From a virus, in IMG/VR virus record IMGVR_UViG_3300036719_001675, positions 1-53,703 of that record: a stretch of DNA of 53,703 nucleotides; one strand, given 5' to 3'. Below, piece after piece: positions 6,419 to 13,942 of this stretch. Below the pieces are notes generated by a model, which was not told the DNA's origin, ran no database searches, and saw nothing but the letters and a program-made list of their open reading frames with translations. Numbering within the stretch: the stretch's first letter is position 1; each line of letters opens with the position of its first letter. The position numbers and the translations under genes were made by a program.

Positions 6419-8764
6419 ATGAATATGCGATTAGGTAACCAAAGAAAAATGAAAGAACCAAGAACACCCAACAGACTTAAAGAGTTGAATGGAAAACAAC
6501 TTGTAGAAAACATGGAAGCAGAAAACTGGCGAATAGCGTTCTCTTCTTTCATTCATAAAGTTGTCAGCATTGTTGGCAATAAGCACATTCCCGTTCACTG
6601 GGTTAACTCTTCCAACATTGCCGCTACTGACGGTGAAAAAATTATGCTAGGCACTCAGTTCTATAATGAAAACATTGTGCCTTACATCAAAGCCAAGAAT
6701 TTCTCTGATGCTGGTACAGCAGTGGGAACACTTAAAGGATTGGCGCTACACGAACTAGCCCATATCTTTTGGACTCCCCGTACTAATGAACTTAGCGGTG
6801 CTTACAAAGTAGTGAATGAACTCGCAGACGAAACAAGAACCTTAGAAGTTCAAGCACAATTGAACCAATTGCCTAAGCCATTTTCAGTATTTCGTGCGTT
6901 CAACATTTTGGAAGACTCCAGAATTGAATTGCGATTCATTACTAAGTATGCACCTGCAAAGCCTTACTTCATTGCGGCTTGCTCATCAGTTTTCTTTGGC
7001 GCTGGTGGTTTTGTGAAGACTACCGATGTTAATTCTGATGAATATGAACTTAGCGATGTTGCTCCTGATCGCATGACTTGGCTAATGCTTTATGGTCGTA
7101 AGTACATTCCTAAGTCAATTGTTGACACTCTTGAAACTGCATACGAACAGATGATTCAAGAAGCCATTGCAAACGGCAAGACACCTCTTGCTACTGCAAA
7201 TGTCAAGAAGATAATTGACCGATTCATTACTCTTGACTTAAAAAATGAAAGTCAAGCACGACACGCTGTGGCGCTCGCCGTTAGATTGGCACAGCACTTA
7301 ACATCGCTTCAAGATGTACCCGACATTACTCAACCCCCTGAAGATGGTGATGGTGGTCAAGGTGGAGGTCAAGGTGGTGGTCAACCTGATAGTCAAGTTC
7401 CCGAAGATAACTCACACGAAAATACCACTGAAAAGGGTAAGTCAAATAAAAAGGGTGATATATCGGAAGAAGAACTCCAAGAAACACTTGATGAACTTAG
7501 CGAAGATTCAGACGGTTCAGAAGATTCAGAAGATTCAGATGGCTCAAGCGGTTCAGGCGAATCAGGCGAATCAGAAAACCTAGAAGACGCTGATGGTTCT
7601 GATGGCGGTTCTGGTGATGACTCTGATGGTTCTGATGGTTCTGATGATTCTGATAGTGGTAAGTCAGATTCAGATTCAGACTCAGGTTCAGAATCAGAAT
7701 CAGAATCAGGCGGTAACGGTTCAGGCACTTCTAACGAAGACTCAAAAGATGAACCATTTGACATGGGCGCTTTTGAAGACGCTATTGAACAGATGGTTGA
7801 AAAATTAGTTCATGCTCTTGCTGAAGACTTCCAAAGCGACATTAAGTCAATCGCAAGTATCAAAGATCATGGCACTCGCCCGTCACTTATTCCTGATATC
7901 AAGCACAGCGATGTTAGGGTAGTTGACCAAAAAATGAAGATGGGTGCTAGCGCACTCACTAAGGCTATTCAGAAAATTTGGTCAGAAACAGAACCTGAAT
8001 GGGAAGACGGTTACACTCATGGTCGTCTAAACATGAACAACGCAATGAACTCAGCCGCTAATGGCGGAACGAACTTAGCGGTTTTTGATAGTTGGGTTGA
8101 CAATGGTGAAGCGAATGACTTTGAAATTGTTGTGCTCGTTGACCAATCAAGTTCTATGCAGGACCCTTCCACAAGAAATTATTGCCCAACCACTCGTAGG
8201 GAAGTTAGTCGTGGCGCTTCTTTAATGCAGGTTACATCACAGGCGCTATGGCAAATTCGCTCTATGTGTGAAACACTGTCAATTCCACTTACAGTGTTCG
8301 GATACGACGACCAACCACGACTCCTGTTCAATCACGGTAGCAAACTTAGTAAGTCAAATTACATTTCACTCAATAGCAGTGGTGGTACTAATCCTGCTGG
8401 TGCAATCATGTGGGCTTACCAAACAATGAAAGCGTCAAGCGCCTCACACAAGTTGCTATTTACTTTGACCGATGGTTCATGGAATTCTGGTGGAAGACTC
8501 AAGGGTGATAACGCCGCTAACTTAGCAGGTACGCAACTGTCTGGTTTTGAACTCTACAAAGCGCCAATGATTGCAATGAAAGAACAATTCAATGTTCACA
8601 CATTCCTCTGCACCATTGGTAGTTTTGCGAACCTTAACTATAAAGAAGCGTATGACCGACTTAGCGAATTTTACGGTCACACTCACTACATTCCCGTGAA
8701 AGAATTGAACGACTTCCCTAGCGATGTTGCCAAAGTAATTTCTAAATTAAGTCTCAACAAATAA
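6419..8764 (+). CDS. Large VWA-domain protein with HExxH motif (CobT-like partner of the AAA ATPase)
   Basis: A 781-residue protein in three parts. Residues about 30-330 carry HELAH (111-115) followed by NELADE about 20 residues on, the layout of a zinc metallopeptidase (gluzincin-like). Residues about 335-455 are a very acidic Ser/Asp/Gly linker of repeated DS, ES and GS units. The C-terminal VWA domain has the MIDAS motif VLVDQSSSM (about 573-581), then SGGTNPAG and TLTDGSW. CobT and other MoxR partners share the acidic-linker-plus-VWA layout. With the preceding ATPase it forms a MoxR-VWA pair. Whether the HExxH part is active is not known. Confidence 0.83.
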   Translation: MNMRLGNQRKMKEPRTPNRLKELNGKQLVENMEAENWRIAFSSFIHKVVSIVGNKHIPVHWVNSSNIAATDGEKIMLGTQFYNENIVPYIKAKNFSDAGTAVGTLKGLALHELAHIFWTPRTNELSGAYKVVNELADETRTLEVQAQLNQLPKPFSVFRAFNILEDSRIELRFITKYAPAKPYFIAACSSVFFGAGGFVKTTDVNSDEYELSDVAPDRMTWLMLYGRKYIPKSIVDTLETAYEQMIQEAIANGKTPLATANVKKIIDRFITLDLKNESQARHAVALAVRLAQHLTSLQDVPDITQPPEDGDGGQGGGQGGGQPDSQVPEDNSHENTTEKGKSNKKGDISEEELQETLDELSEDSDGSEDSEDSDGSSGSGESGESENLEDADGSDGGSGDDSDGSDGSDDSDSGKSDSDSDSGSESESESGGNGSGTSNEDSKDEPFDMGAFEDAIEQMVEKLVHALAEDFQSDIKSIASIKDHGTRPSLIPDIKHSDVRVVDQKMKMGASALTKAIQKIWSETEPEWEDGYTHGRLNMNNAMNSAANGGTNLAVFDSWVDNGEANDFEIVVLVDQSSSMQDPSTRNYCPTTRREVSRGASLMQVTSQALWQIRSMCETLSIPLTVFGYDDQPRLLFNHGSKLSKSNYISLNSSGGTNPAGAIMWAYQTMKASSASHKLLFTLTDGSWNSGGRLKGDNAANLAGTQLSGFELYKAPMIAMKEQFNVHTFLCTIGSFANLNYKEAYDRLSEFYGHTHYIPVKELNDFPSDVAKVISKLSLNK

Positions 8765-8787
8765 CCCAAGAGAAAAGGAAACAGAAA

Positions 8788-9342
8788 ATGAATAAGCCAA
8801 CCGAAAAAAAGATCAACCCAAAACAGAAAGAGAGTAAGCCCATGACACCCGAAGAAATTGAAGCCCGTGAAGACGCTGAATATGAAGCACTCACTGAAGA
8901 ACAGCGTGTGCTTTATTGCGATGCAAATGAAGAAGGTAAGGATCACGAAGAATGTATGTTTTATGCACTCAACACGCCAATTGACTTTGAAGTAGTTGAC
9001 AGTGATGAACTTACAAAACTTGCCGAAGAAGCACTCGTTGCCGAAGGCTTGGTCAAATTGGCTAAGGCAGTTATTGCTAAAGAACCAGTTGCTCCTAAAG
9101 TCGCTGTTCCTAAGACTGCAAAACTTTTGCCAAGTGAACATGAACAAGGTGCTCTTGTTGTAGTTGACATGACTGATCCGAATACGATCAACGAAGATAT
9201 CGCAGAACTCAATGAAAGCGAAGATGTCAAGAAGGTGGCAGAAAAAGTTTCACGGGTTCGCAAAACTCTTCCGAAGACCAGTGGCAATGCACCTAAGCAG
9301 GTTGCCAAAGTATCAACGGCACGACGAAAGCCAACACGATAG
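8788..9342 (+). CDS. Charged hypothetical protein following the ATPase-VWA pair
   Basis: A 184-residue protein, acidic in its first half (many Glu/Asp) and Lys/Arg-rich at the C-terminus (STARRKPTR); not recognised. The start at 8788 has AAAAGGAAACAGAAA upstream. A second in-frame ATG at 8842 is preceded by a degenerate copy of the leader (CAACCCAAAACAGAAAGAG), repeating the dual-start pattern of the two preceding genes. The AKAVIAKEPVAPKVAVPK segment is a low-complexity Ala/Lys/Pro linker. It probably belongs to the same transcript as the ATPase-VWA genes. Confidence 0.65.
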   Translation: MNKPTEKKINPKQKESKPMTPEEIEAREDAEYEALTEEQRVLYCDANEEGKDHEECMFYALNTPIDFEVVDSDELTKLAEEALVAEGLVKLAKAVIAKEPVAPKVAVPKTAKLLPSEHEQGALVVVDMTDPNTINEDIAELNESEDVKKVAEKVSRVRKTLPKTSGNAPKQVAKVSTARRKPTR

Positions 9343-9356
9343 ATAATTAACCACTC

Positions 9357-9390
9357 TGTGCGGTGGGTTGGGAAACTAGCCCACCGCACA
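9357..9390 (+). terminator. Perfect 11-bp hairpin without U tract
   Basis: TGTGCGGTGGG pairs with CCCACCGCACA around a 12-nt loop. The sequence after it (CTTACCAAACAACCAACCCA) matches that after the hairpins at 5272 and 6353. Third copy of the hairpin-plus-leader arrangement, here before the gene at 9429. Confidence 0.55.
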
Positions 9391-9428
9391 CTTACCAAAC
9401 AACCAACCCAAAACAAAGGACACTCATC

Positions 9429-9932
9429 ATGGAAAACAACTTAGACAATTCAAAACTTAGACCAACCAAATACCGTGTAACTGCAAGCGCCTCATTTGAT
9501 GTTCATGCAGACAGTTACGCTGAAGCACTACGGGAAATTGACAAACTTGAAAATCTTGAATCACACCTCTCATGGGCAGGGCAGTCGCTTTGGGACTTCC
9601 AAACCGAAGATGAAGAATTCGGTTGGTCTCCAATCAACGAACCGAAGCCCGAACCAATTTTGTGTGATGTTGTCACTGTCACGATTGAAGTTCAAGTGCC
9701 TCGGGGCGTGTACTTCCCCGAACCATTCCAGTTAGAAGAATCCGAAAAGAGTTCAGTAGTAGAACAACTTGGCGAACTTGACGCACACAATGCCGAAATT
9801 GAATGGCAAGTTTTATCTCTTGCAAAGCAATCGCTTGAAAACATCGGGCTAAGTGTTGACCGTGCTCACGCTTCATCACTTGGCACAAAATTTACCAACC
9901 CAAACAACACAACAAAAGGAGAAGCAAAATGA
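9429..9932 (+). CDS. Hypothetical early protein
   Basis: A protein of 167 residues, start at ATG 9429 after AACCAACCCAAAACAAAGGA. Not recognised. YRVTASASFDVHADSYAEALREIDKLE resembles small beta-alpha domains found repeatedly in phage early proteins, and the VTVTIEVQVP stretch is another beta strand. The C-terminal FTNPNNTTKGEAK is itself encoded by the CAACCCAAAC leader of the next gene, whose start (9929) overlaps this stop. Confidence 0.6.
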   Translation: MENNLDNSKLRPTKYRVTASASFDVHADSYAEALREIDKLENLESHLSWAGQSLWDFQTEDEEFGWSPINEPKPEPILCDVVTVTIEVQVPRGVYFPEPFQLEESEKSSVVEQLGELDAHNAEIEWQVLSLAKQSLENIGLSVDRAHASSLGTKFTNPNNTTKGEAK

Positions 9933-10354
9933 AAAGGTACGAAAGAATCCTAAGTTCATTAGCCATAGGAATAGGAGTTGCTGGCTTGTTCTATTACGGG
10001 AACGGCAACTTACTTAATCCCGATTACTGTGAAGCAGAACGATGTGACGATAAAAGTCTCTGGCTTATTTTGGTCATCTTTGTCGCTACAACTTTAGTCG
10101 TATTGCGAATCACCAAAAAAATTACTGACCGTATGAACAACTCAATGACTTACGATCAGGTTTGCAATTGCACCACCTATAACGAAGAGGTTGGCGAATG
10201 GGAACAAGCGCCCGAATGTTATGGCGATTGCGATGACGACTTTGACCAATACGCCGACCTCATGCAGTGCGAAGGTTGTGGCACAGACAAGTTTAGAACA
10301 TTCACACTAAACGGACTCTGCAACGATTGCTACATGGAATTAGAAGATGAATAG
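9929..10354 (+). CDS. Two-TM membrane protein with zinc-ribbon-like C-terminus
   Basis: A 141-residue protein with two hydrophobic segments (about 9-25, SLAIGIGVAGLFYYG; about 45-60, LWLILVIFVATTLVVLR) and a Cys-rich tail (CNC, CYGDC, CEGCG, CNDC) that could hold zinc. Both termini are predicted cytoplasmic. The start overlaps the preceding stop (AAAATGA) with AAAGGAG upstream. Function unknown; possibly a host-envelope-acting early protein. Confidence 0.62.
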   Translation: MKRYERILSSLAIGIGVAGLFYYGNGNLLNPDYCEAERCDDKSLWLILVIFVATTLVVLRITKKITDRMNNSMTYDQVCNCTTYNEEVGEWEQAPECYGDCDDDFDQYADLMQCEGCGTDKFRTFTLNGLCNDCYMELEDE

Positions 10355-10544
10355 TAATTGGAAATTCAACAAGCCAATAGGACTTACACAGATTCAGCAA
10401 GAGACTGTGGGAATGGACTTAGTGCAATTATTCAAATGGCTAGAAATGGGTGACAGTGAAGAGACAATCGCTGTCGCCCATTGGTGGCTTAATGTTTTAT
10501 TGTCAGGAAATGTAAACCTCATAAACGCAATTGCTTGCGGATAA
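10347..10544 (+). CDS. Small hypothetical protein
   Basis: A 65-residue protein overlapping the previous gene by eight bases. Unrecognised. It has an amphipathic middle (LVQLFKWLEMGDSEETIAVAHWWLN) and contains no cysteine pairs except one near the C-terminus. It belongs to a run of small, closely packed early genes (9.9-11.4 kb) of the sort phages use for host takeover. Confidence 0.55.
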   Translation: MNSNWKFNKPIGLTQIQQETVGMDLVQLFKWLEMGDSEETIAVAHWWLNVLLSGNVNLINAIACG

Positions 10545-10560
10545 CGAAAGGGAATATCTA

Positions 10561-10707
10561 ATGGGTCGCTCAGACTTTGCTAACACTTTGTATGTACAAT
10601 GTTTAAGTTATGTAGTTTTAATTGCATACCCTGCATGGCTCTTATCTAAAGCGTTCAAATTTTTCAAAAAATATAAGTCAATCAAAACCAACCCAAAGGA
10701 GAAATAA
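10561..10707 (+). CDS. Small single-TM protein (48 aa)
   Basis: ATG 10561 follows CGAAAGGGAATATCTA. The 48-residue product has one hydrophobic segment (YVVLIAYPAWLLS) followed by a strongly basic tail (KAFKFFKKYKSIK), so it is probably an inner-membrane protein with the tail in the cytoplasm. The last codons (TNPKEK) are the AACCAACCCAAAGGAG leader of the next gene, which starts two bases after this stop. The gene is seen directly in the sequence; function unknown. Confidence 0.5.
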   Translation: MGRSDFANTLYVQCLSYVVLIAYPAWLLSKAFKFFKKYKSIKTNPKEK

Positions 10708-10709
10708 AA

Positions 10710-11219
10710 ATGAAAACTATCAAAGGTAAATATTGGAAGTATCAAGGTGAAGAGTATGAACTTAAATTAGTTTTTAATCTTAACGACGCACTAATTACTA
10801 GCACCCCCACTTTTCTTCCTCACGAAAATAAATTTGATTATAACAATCCAAGTGCTCTAATTTATATTGAACAACATGACGCTATAGCAAAATTTCATGG
10901 TGCTCAAGCAGACCTTCCGCATAATCATTCACATGGTTGGGTGTTCTCTACACCTGAACAGTATCAAGGTTCTGTAGTACACCCTAACAAGAAGCCAATT
11001 TACTTACGCCTCTCTGTTGAATATAAGGACTTATGCATAAGGTATGAAGAAATTAACTCCTGCCAAGTCTGTAACAAGTCAGTAGGGTCAGAATTGATGT
11101 TTCAACATTCAAATAAGTGGCATTGCTTTGACTGCTCAATGGGCTTTAACGAAAGTTACATTGAAGCGGTTGATTCAGGTTATGTTGAAAATTACATACC
11201 AGACGAAGAGCCGTACTGA
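10710..11219 (+). CDS. Hypothetical protein with CxxC zinc-binding pairs
   Basis: A 169-residue protein with start after AACCAACCCAAAGGAGAAATAAAA. The C-terminal third has CQVCNKS and CFDCSM about 20 residues apart, a treble-clef or zinc-ribbon pattern. The N-terminal part (GKYWKYQGEEYELKLVF) looks beta-rich, and HNHSHGW lies mid-protein. The stop overlaps the next start (TGATG). No family recognised. Confidence 0.6.
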   Translation: MKTIKGKYWKYQGEEYELKLVFNLNDALITSTPTFLPHENKFDYNNPSALIYIEQHDAIAKFHGAQADLPHNHSHGWVFSTPEQYQGSVVHPNKKPIYLRLSVEYKDLCIRYEEINSCQVCNKSVGSELMFQHSNKWHCFDCSMGFNESYIEAVDSGYVENYIPDEEPY

Positions 11220-11398
11220 TGAACAGGGCAACATTAAGGTTCGTCTTAGCACTCTGTGACATTCCACTTGACCGAATGGACTTAAGCGATGACAATAATC
11301 TGCGATGGGTTCAGAGAAATATCCGATTCAACAACGACGGGGAAAAGGTTGACATTGCCCTGTCTCTAATTGAAAAGATTCTTGCTGGCGAAGAATAG
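11219..11398 (+). CDS. Small hypothetical protein (59 aa)
   Basis: ATG 11219 overlaps the preceding stop as TGATG, indicating coupled translation. The product is MNRATLRFVLALCDIP through a predicted helical C-terminus (VDIALSLIEKILAGEE). It resembles short helical adaptor-like phage proteins, but no family is recognised. A rho-independent terminator follows 24 bp after the stop, closing this transcript. Confidence 0.55.
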   Translation: MNRATLRFVLALCDIPLDRMDLSDDNNLRWVQRNIRFNNDGEKVDIALSLIEKILAGEE

Positions 11399-11421
11399 AA
11401 CTTAGCAAGAAACCAAAAGAG

Positions 11422-11450
11422 CCTCGCACCGCAAAGTGCGGGGTTTTTTT
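11422..11450 (+). terminator. Rho-independent terminator
   Basis: CCTCGCAC (11422-11429) pairs with GTGCGGGG (11436-11443) with one T-G wobble, and TTTTTTT follows at 11444-11450. This is the clearest intrinsic terminator on the plus strand and separates the 5-11.4 kb early transcript from the ssDNA-binding-like gene. Confidence 0.85.
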
Positions 11451-11497
11451 GAGACCAAAAATAAATTGTATCCAATACACGGCAATGAATAAATTGC

Positions 11498-11506
11498 TGA
11501 TATAGT
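11498..11506 (+). promoter_or_regulatory. Candidate extended -10 promoter
   Basis: TGATATAGT (TGN plus TATAGT) lies just after the terminator and 41 bp before the GTG start of the next gene. No good -35 is seen, as expected for extended -10 promoters. Confidence 0.4.
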
Positions 11507-11547
11507 CATTAATGCAAACCAACCCCACTACGCCATAGGAGGCAACA

Positions 11548-12546
11548 GTGAAACTTAATGCAAAGAAGATGGGAACAATGAAAGCGCTAAAGGACTCGCT
11601 CAAAAAGGGCGGTTCAGGCGGTTCTATGAACTACATCAAAAATGTCCCTGCCGATGGAATTACAGTACGATTCCTTACTGAACCTGAAGAGTGGTTCGGT
11701 TACATGGAATACTGGGATTCAGACGCTAAGACATTCGTGCCAATGACAGAAGGAGAAATCCTGCCCGATGGTGCAAAGCCGTCATTCCGATACTTGGCAA
11801 ATGCAGTTGATGTTGAGACAGATCGGGTCATTCCGCTTAAGTTGTCTAAGACAGCAGCCAACAGTCTCATTTTGAAGTACGACAAGTACGACACGATTGT
11901 TGATCGCCCGTATGAGTTGCAGAAGCATGGCGAAGGTCTTGATACGACTTACGATGTCACGCCTGACGCACCCTCAAAGATGAACATGGCTAAGTACGAA
12001 CCGCTTGACCTAGAACTAATCCTGATTGCGGCAAGAGCACAAGCAACTGGCGAAACTATTGATTCAACAGTGAACGAAAAGCCTGCAAAGTCTAAAGAAA
12101 AATCAGCACCAGTTGCGGAAGATGAAAGTCTCAGCACACCTGATTGGGATTATGGCGACTTCACATACGAAGAGTTGTTCCCTGACGATCAGATTCGCAT
12201 TGATTATGTCAAGCAGGAACTAGAAGTCATGTCTCCTGACGACCAATCTGTCATTGCAGAATTTTGGGAAAAAGAATTAGGCGAACTTCTAGAAGATGGT
12301 TTCTCTTCAGCGATCCTTGAACTACAGCGTGAAAATGCACAAGTTTCAGACGAAGACGAAGACGAAGAAGAAGAAGAGTCTGATGACGACGATGATGACG
12401 ACGAAGAAACAGAAATTAGCGAAGAAGAATTAAACGCTATGCCAATCTCTGCCATTCGTTCAATTGCGAAAAGCCTTGATGTTGAAACAAAAGGACTTTC
12501 AAAAGAAGACCTCATTGAAGCAATCATTGACGCTTCCGAAGCATAA
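11548..12546 (+). CDS. Probable single-stranded DNA-binding protein with acidic tail and SAP-like end
   Basis: GTG 11548 has ATAGGAGG upstream. The N-terminal about 160 residues (GITVRFLTEPEEWFGYMEYW and following) match in style the OB-like proteins that serve as ssDNA-binding proteins in actinophages. Next comes a variable linker, an extremely acidic stretch (about 268-292, mostly E and D), and a C-terminal SAP/Rho-N-like helical unit (about 298-330, ISAIRSIAKSLDVETKGLSK). Acidic tails of this type recruit partners to ssDNA-binding proteins. Family assignment is by recollection of related phage proteins; the domain order is seen directly. Confidence 0.65.
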   Translation: MKLNAKKMGTMKALKDSLKKGGSGGSMNYIKNVPADGITVRFLTEPEEWFGYMEYWDSDAKTFVPMTEGEILPDGAKPSFRYLANAVDVETDRVIPLKLSKTAANSLILKYDKYDTIVDRPYELQKHGEGLDTTYDVTPDAPSKMNMAKYEPLDLELILIAARAQATGETIDSTVNEKPAKSKEKSAPVAEDESLSTPDWDYGDFTYEELFPDDQIRIDYVKQELEVMSPDDQSVIAEFWEKELGELLEDGFSSAILELQRENAQVSDEDEDEEEEESDDDDDDDEETEISEEELNAMPISAIRSIAKSLDVETKGLSKEDLIEAIIDASEA

Positions 12547-12564
12547 CAAATGAATACCGTAAAT

Positions 12565-12604
12565 GCAGTGGCACTGTGGGAGTTATCACCATCAGTGCCA
12601 CTGC
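12565..12604 (+). terminator. Perfect 12-bp hairpin in the leader of the next gene
   Basis: GCAGTGGCACTG pairs with CAGTGCCACTGC around a 16-nt loop. The sequence CACTTTACTTTTTATCCAACCC follows, with an interrupted T-rich stretch and then a short leader. It is either a weak terminator or another processing hairpin. Confidence 0.6.
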
Positions 12605-12645
12605 CACTTTACTTTTTATCCAACCCACAACAGGAAGAGAAAACA

Positions 12646-13071
12646 ATGCCTACCGAATCATTCTTAGAAAAAGAAAATCTTGTAAAACGAATTTCAGCCC
12701 TCAAAGTAGAAGTTTCTGAAAGGGAAGAATTGCGAAAGCAACTTGAAGAAAAACTAATCAAGTTGCTAGAAGCAGACCTATACCCACTTAGCGAATCGTT
12801 TATGTTGCAGGAGAAATACGATGAAGAAGTTTTCATTACTAAAGTAACTGTAGTTCGCCCTACTTCAATTGACATTGATGAAGAGGGATTGAAGAACGAA
12901 CTTAAGCCAAGTCAATGGAAGGCGATCACCACACTATCACTAGACAAAAAGAAACTAGAAGACAATGTGGCAAGAGGCAAGATTGACATTGATATCGTGG
13001 CTAAGAATTCAACAGAAAAACCAAAGAAGCCATACCTGAAAATTACCCACTCAAAGAAAGCACTAGATTGA
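12646..13071 (+). CDS. Hypothetical coiled-coil protein
   Basis: A 141-residue protein starting at ATG 12646 with CAGGAAGAG upstream; the longer open frame from 12550 would run through the hairpin and is rejected. Residues about 5-40 form a coiled coil (ENLVKRISALKVEVSEREEL). The C-terminal half resembles small phage proteins often found beside ssDNA-binding proteins (DEEGLKNELKPSQWKAIT). Function unknown. Confidence 0.62.
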   Translation: MPTESFLEKENLVKRISALKVEVSEREELRKQLEEKLIKLLEADLYPLSESFMLQEKYDEEVFITKVTVVRPTSIDIDEEGLKNELKPSQWKAITTLSLDKKKLEDNVARGKIDIDIVAKNSTEKPKKPYLKITHSKKALD

Positions 13072-13093
13072 CACCCAGTGCTTACCGTACAAT
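13068..13093 (+). promoter_or_regulatory. Possible promoter giving a leaderless transcript
   Basis: TTGACA (13068-13073) and TACAAT (13088-13093) are each near consensus, but the 14-bp spacing is short. ATG 13100 lies six bases after the -10, so the transcript could begin at the start codon. No ribosome-binding site precedes that ATG, which favours this reading. Confidence 0.35.
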
Positions 13094-13099
13094 GGGGTT

Positions 13100-13213
13100 A
13101 TGAGTAGATCGTATTGCGAAATTTGCAGACAAGTTGATGACACAGGGCTAGGAATTTGCTCTGATTGTGCCGACGAATCTGAACTGGCAAATGAAGATCA
13201 TTTAAGCGATTAA
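13100..13213 (+). CDS. Mini zinc-finger protein (37 aa)
   Basis: ATG 13100 opens a 37-residue frame with two CxxC pairs 11 residues apart (CEIC and CSDC) and an acidic tail, a complete small zinc ribbon. No Shine-Dalgarno sequence is present; a -10-like hexamer sits six bases upstream, suggesting leaderless translation. The gene was found by direct translation. Such mini-ribbons in phages can be transcription or host-takeover factors; role unknown. Confidence 0.5.
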   Translation: MSRSYCEICRQVDDTGLGICSDCADESELANEDHLSD

Positions 13214-13288
13214 TCCATGTAAGTAAGCATTGGTGCTGTTACTCTATTTATTAATCCCCACCAATGGGGCAATCAACTAGGAGTAAAT

Positions 13289-13627
13289 ATGAAAAAGCAC
13301 AAGATTAAAAACCCATTCCACCCGTCGCGTGAACCCAAGCGTTTTGATATTGCAGAACTCTTGTTGTCTGGCGAAACAGTTTCATGGAATGACATTATTG
13401 AAAAGGTAGGAAACTTTAGCCCTCGTTCAATGGGATATGTTCTGCGTGGTCTTGAAGATCAAGAAGCAACTATCCTACGATTAAGGGATAATGAACACGG
13501 AACACTCTACCGCTTTGACCCTGAATGTGAATACGACGAAAGATACCGTCTAAGTAAGTCTGACGGTTCTGACTCTAAGAGACAGCGTGGTATTAAAGAT
13601 GACAAGGAAAACAAGGAAGAGGGCTAA
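13289..13627 (+). CDS. Small winged-helix-like protein
   Basis: A 112-residue protein after AACTAGGAGTAAAT. Residues about 20-70 read as a winged helix-turn-helix: IAELLLSGETVSWNDIIEKV, then FSPRSMGYVLRGLEDQ and a wing LRLRDNEHGTLYRF. The C-terminus is a charged low-complexity tail. It may be a phage transcription regulator. It overlaps the next gene by 29 bases. Confidence 0.58.
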   Translation: MKKHKIKNPFHPSREPKRFDIAELLLSGETVSWNDIIEKVGNFSPRSMGYVLRGLEDQEATILRLRDNEHGTLYRFDPECEYDERYRLSKSDGSDSKRQRGIKDDKENKEEG

Positions 13628-13889
13628 AGAAAGACCTATCTTTTGTGGTAAGTGTGGAAGAATCACCTACCCCTCTTCAAACGATTACGAATGGTGGCTA
13701 GTGGGCATTGGTAGTGGCAGTCATGTCACCCGATGCCCACAACACATTACGGAATGGACTCTAAGAACTTCAGGGAAGGGAAGAACAATGAAAACCTACA
13801 AATGGTCACGATTAGCCAAAGAGAATGACACTTACGATCCACGAACAATTTTCTTTGAACCTTTTTTCTCTGCCGACGACTTTCAATAA
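13599..13889 (+). CDS. Small zinc-binding hypothetical protein
   Basis: A 96-residue protein starting at ATG 13599 (a GTG at 13587 is an alternative). The N-terminus is very basic (MTRKTRKRAKER) and is followed by CGKCG and a later RCPQH, which could form a C-C-C-H zinc site. It overlaps the upstream frame and ends just before the promoter of the polymerase gene. Unrecognised. Confidence 0.5.
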   Translation: MTRKTRKRAKERPIFCGKCGRITYPSSNDYEWWLVGIGSGSHVTRCPQHITEWTLRTSGKGRTMKTYKWSRLAKENDTYDPRTIFFEPFFSADDFQ

Positions 13890-13894
13890 AACTG

Positions 13895-13903
13895 TGATAT
13901 GAT
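13895..13903 (+). promoter_or_regulatory. Candidate extended -10 promoter for the polymerase gene
   Basis: TGATATGAT (TGN plus TATGAT) is located 40 bp before ATG 13943. The same TGN-TATRRT form occurs at 11498 and 17572, each at the head of a gene block. Confidence 0.42.
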
Positions 13904-13942
13904 TATCAATAACAACCAATAGCAAGACCCAAGGGAGGGTTT

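Noticed and set aside
7393-7764. Ser/Pro/Glu-rich minus-strand open frame
   Set aside because: It is the antisense shadow of the DS/GS linker repeats of the VWA protein; no ribosome-binding site.
8686-9416. Two overlapping minus-strand frames opposite 8788-9342
   Set aside because: Both are shadows of the Glu/Lys-rich coding frame, which has the leader and ribosome-binding site.
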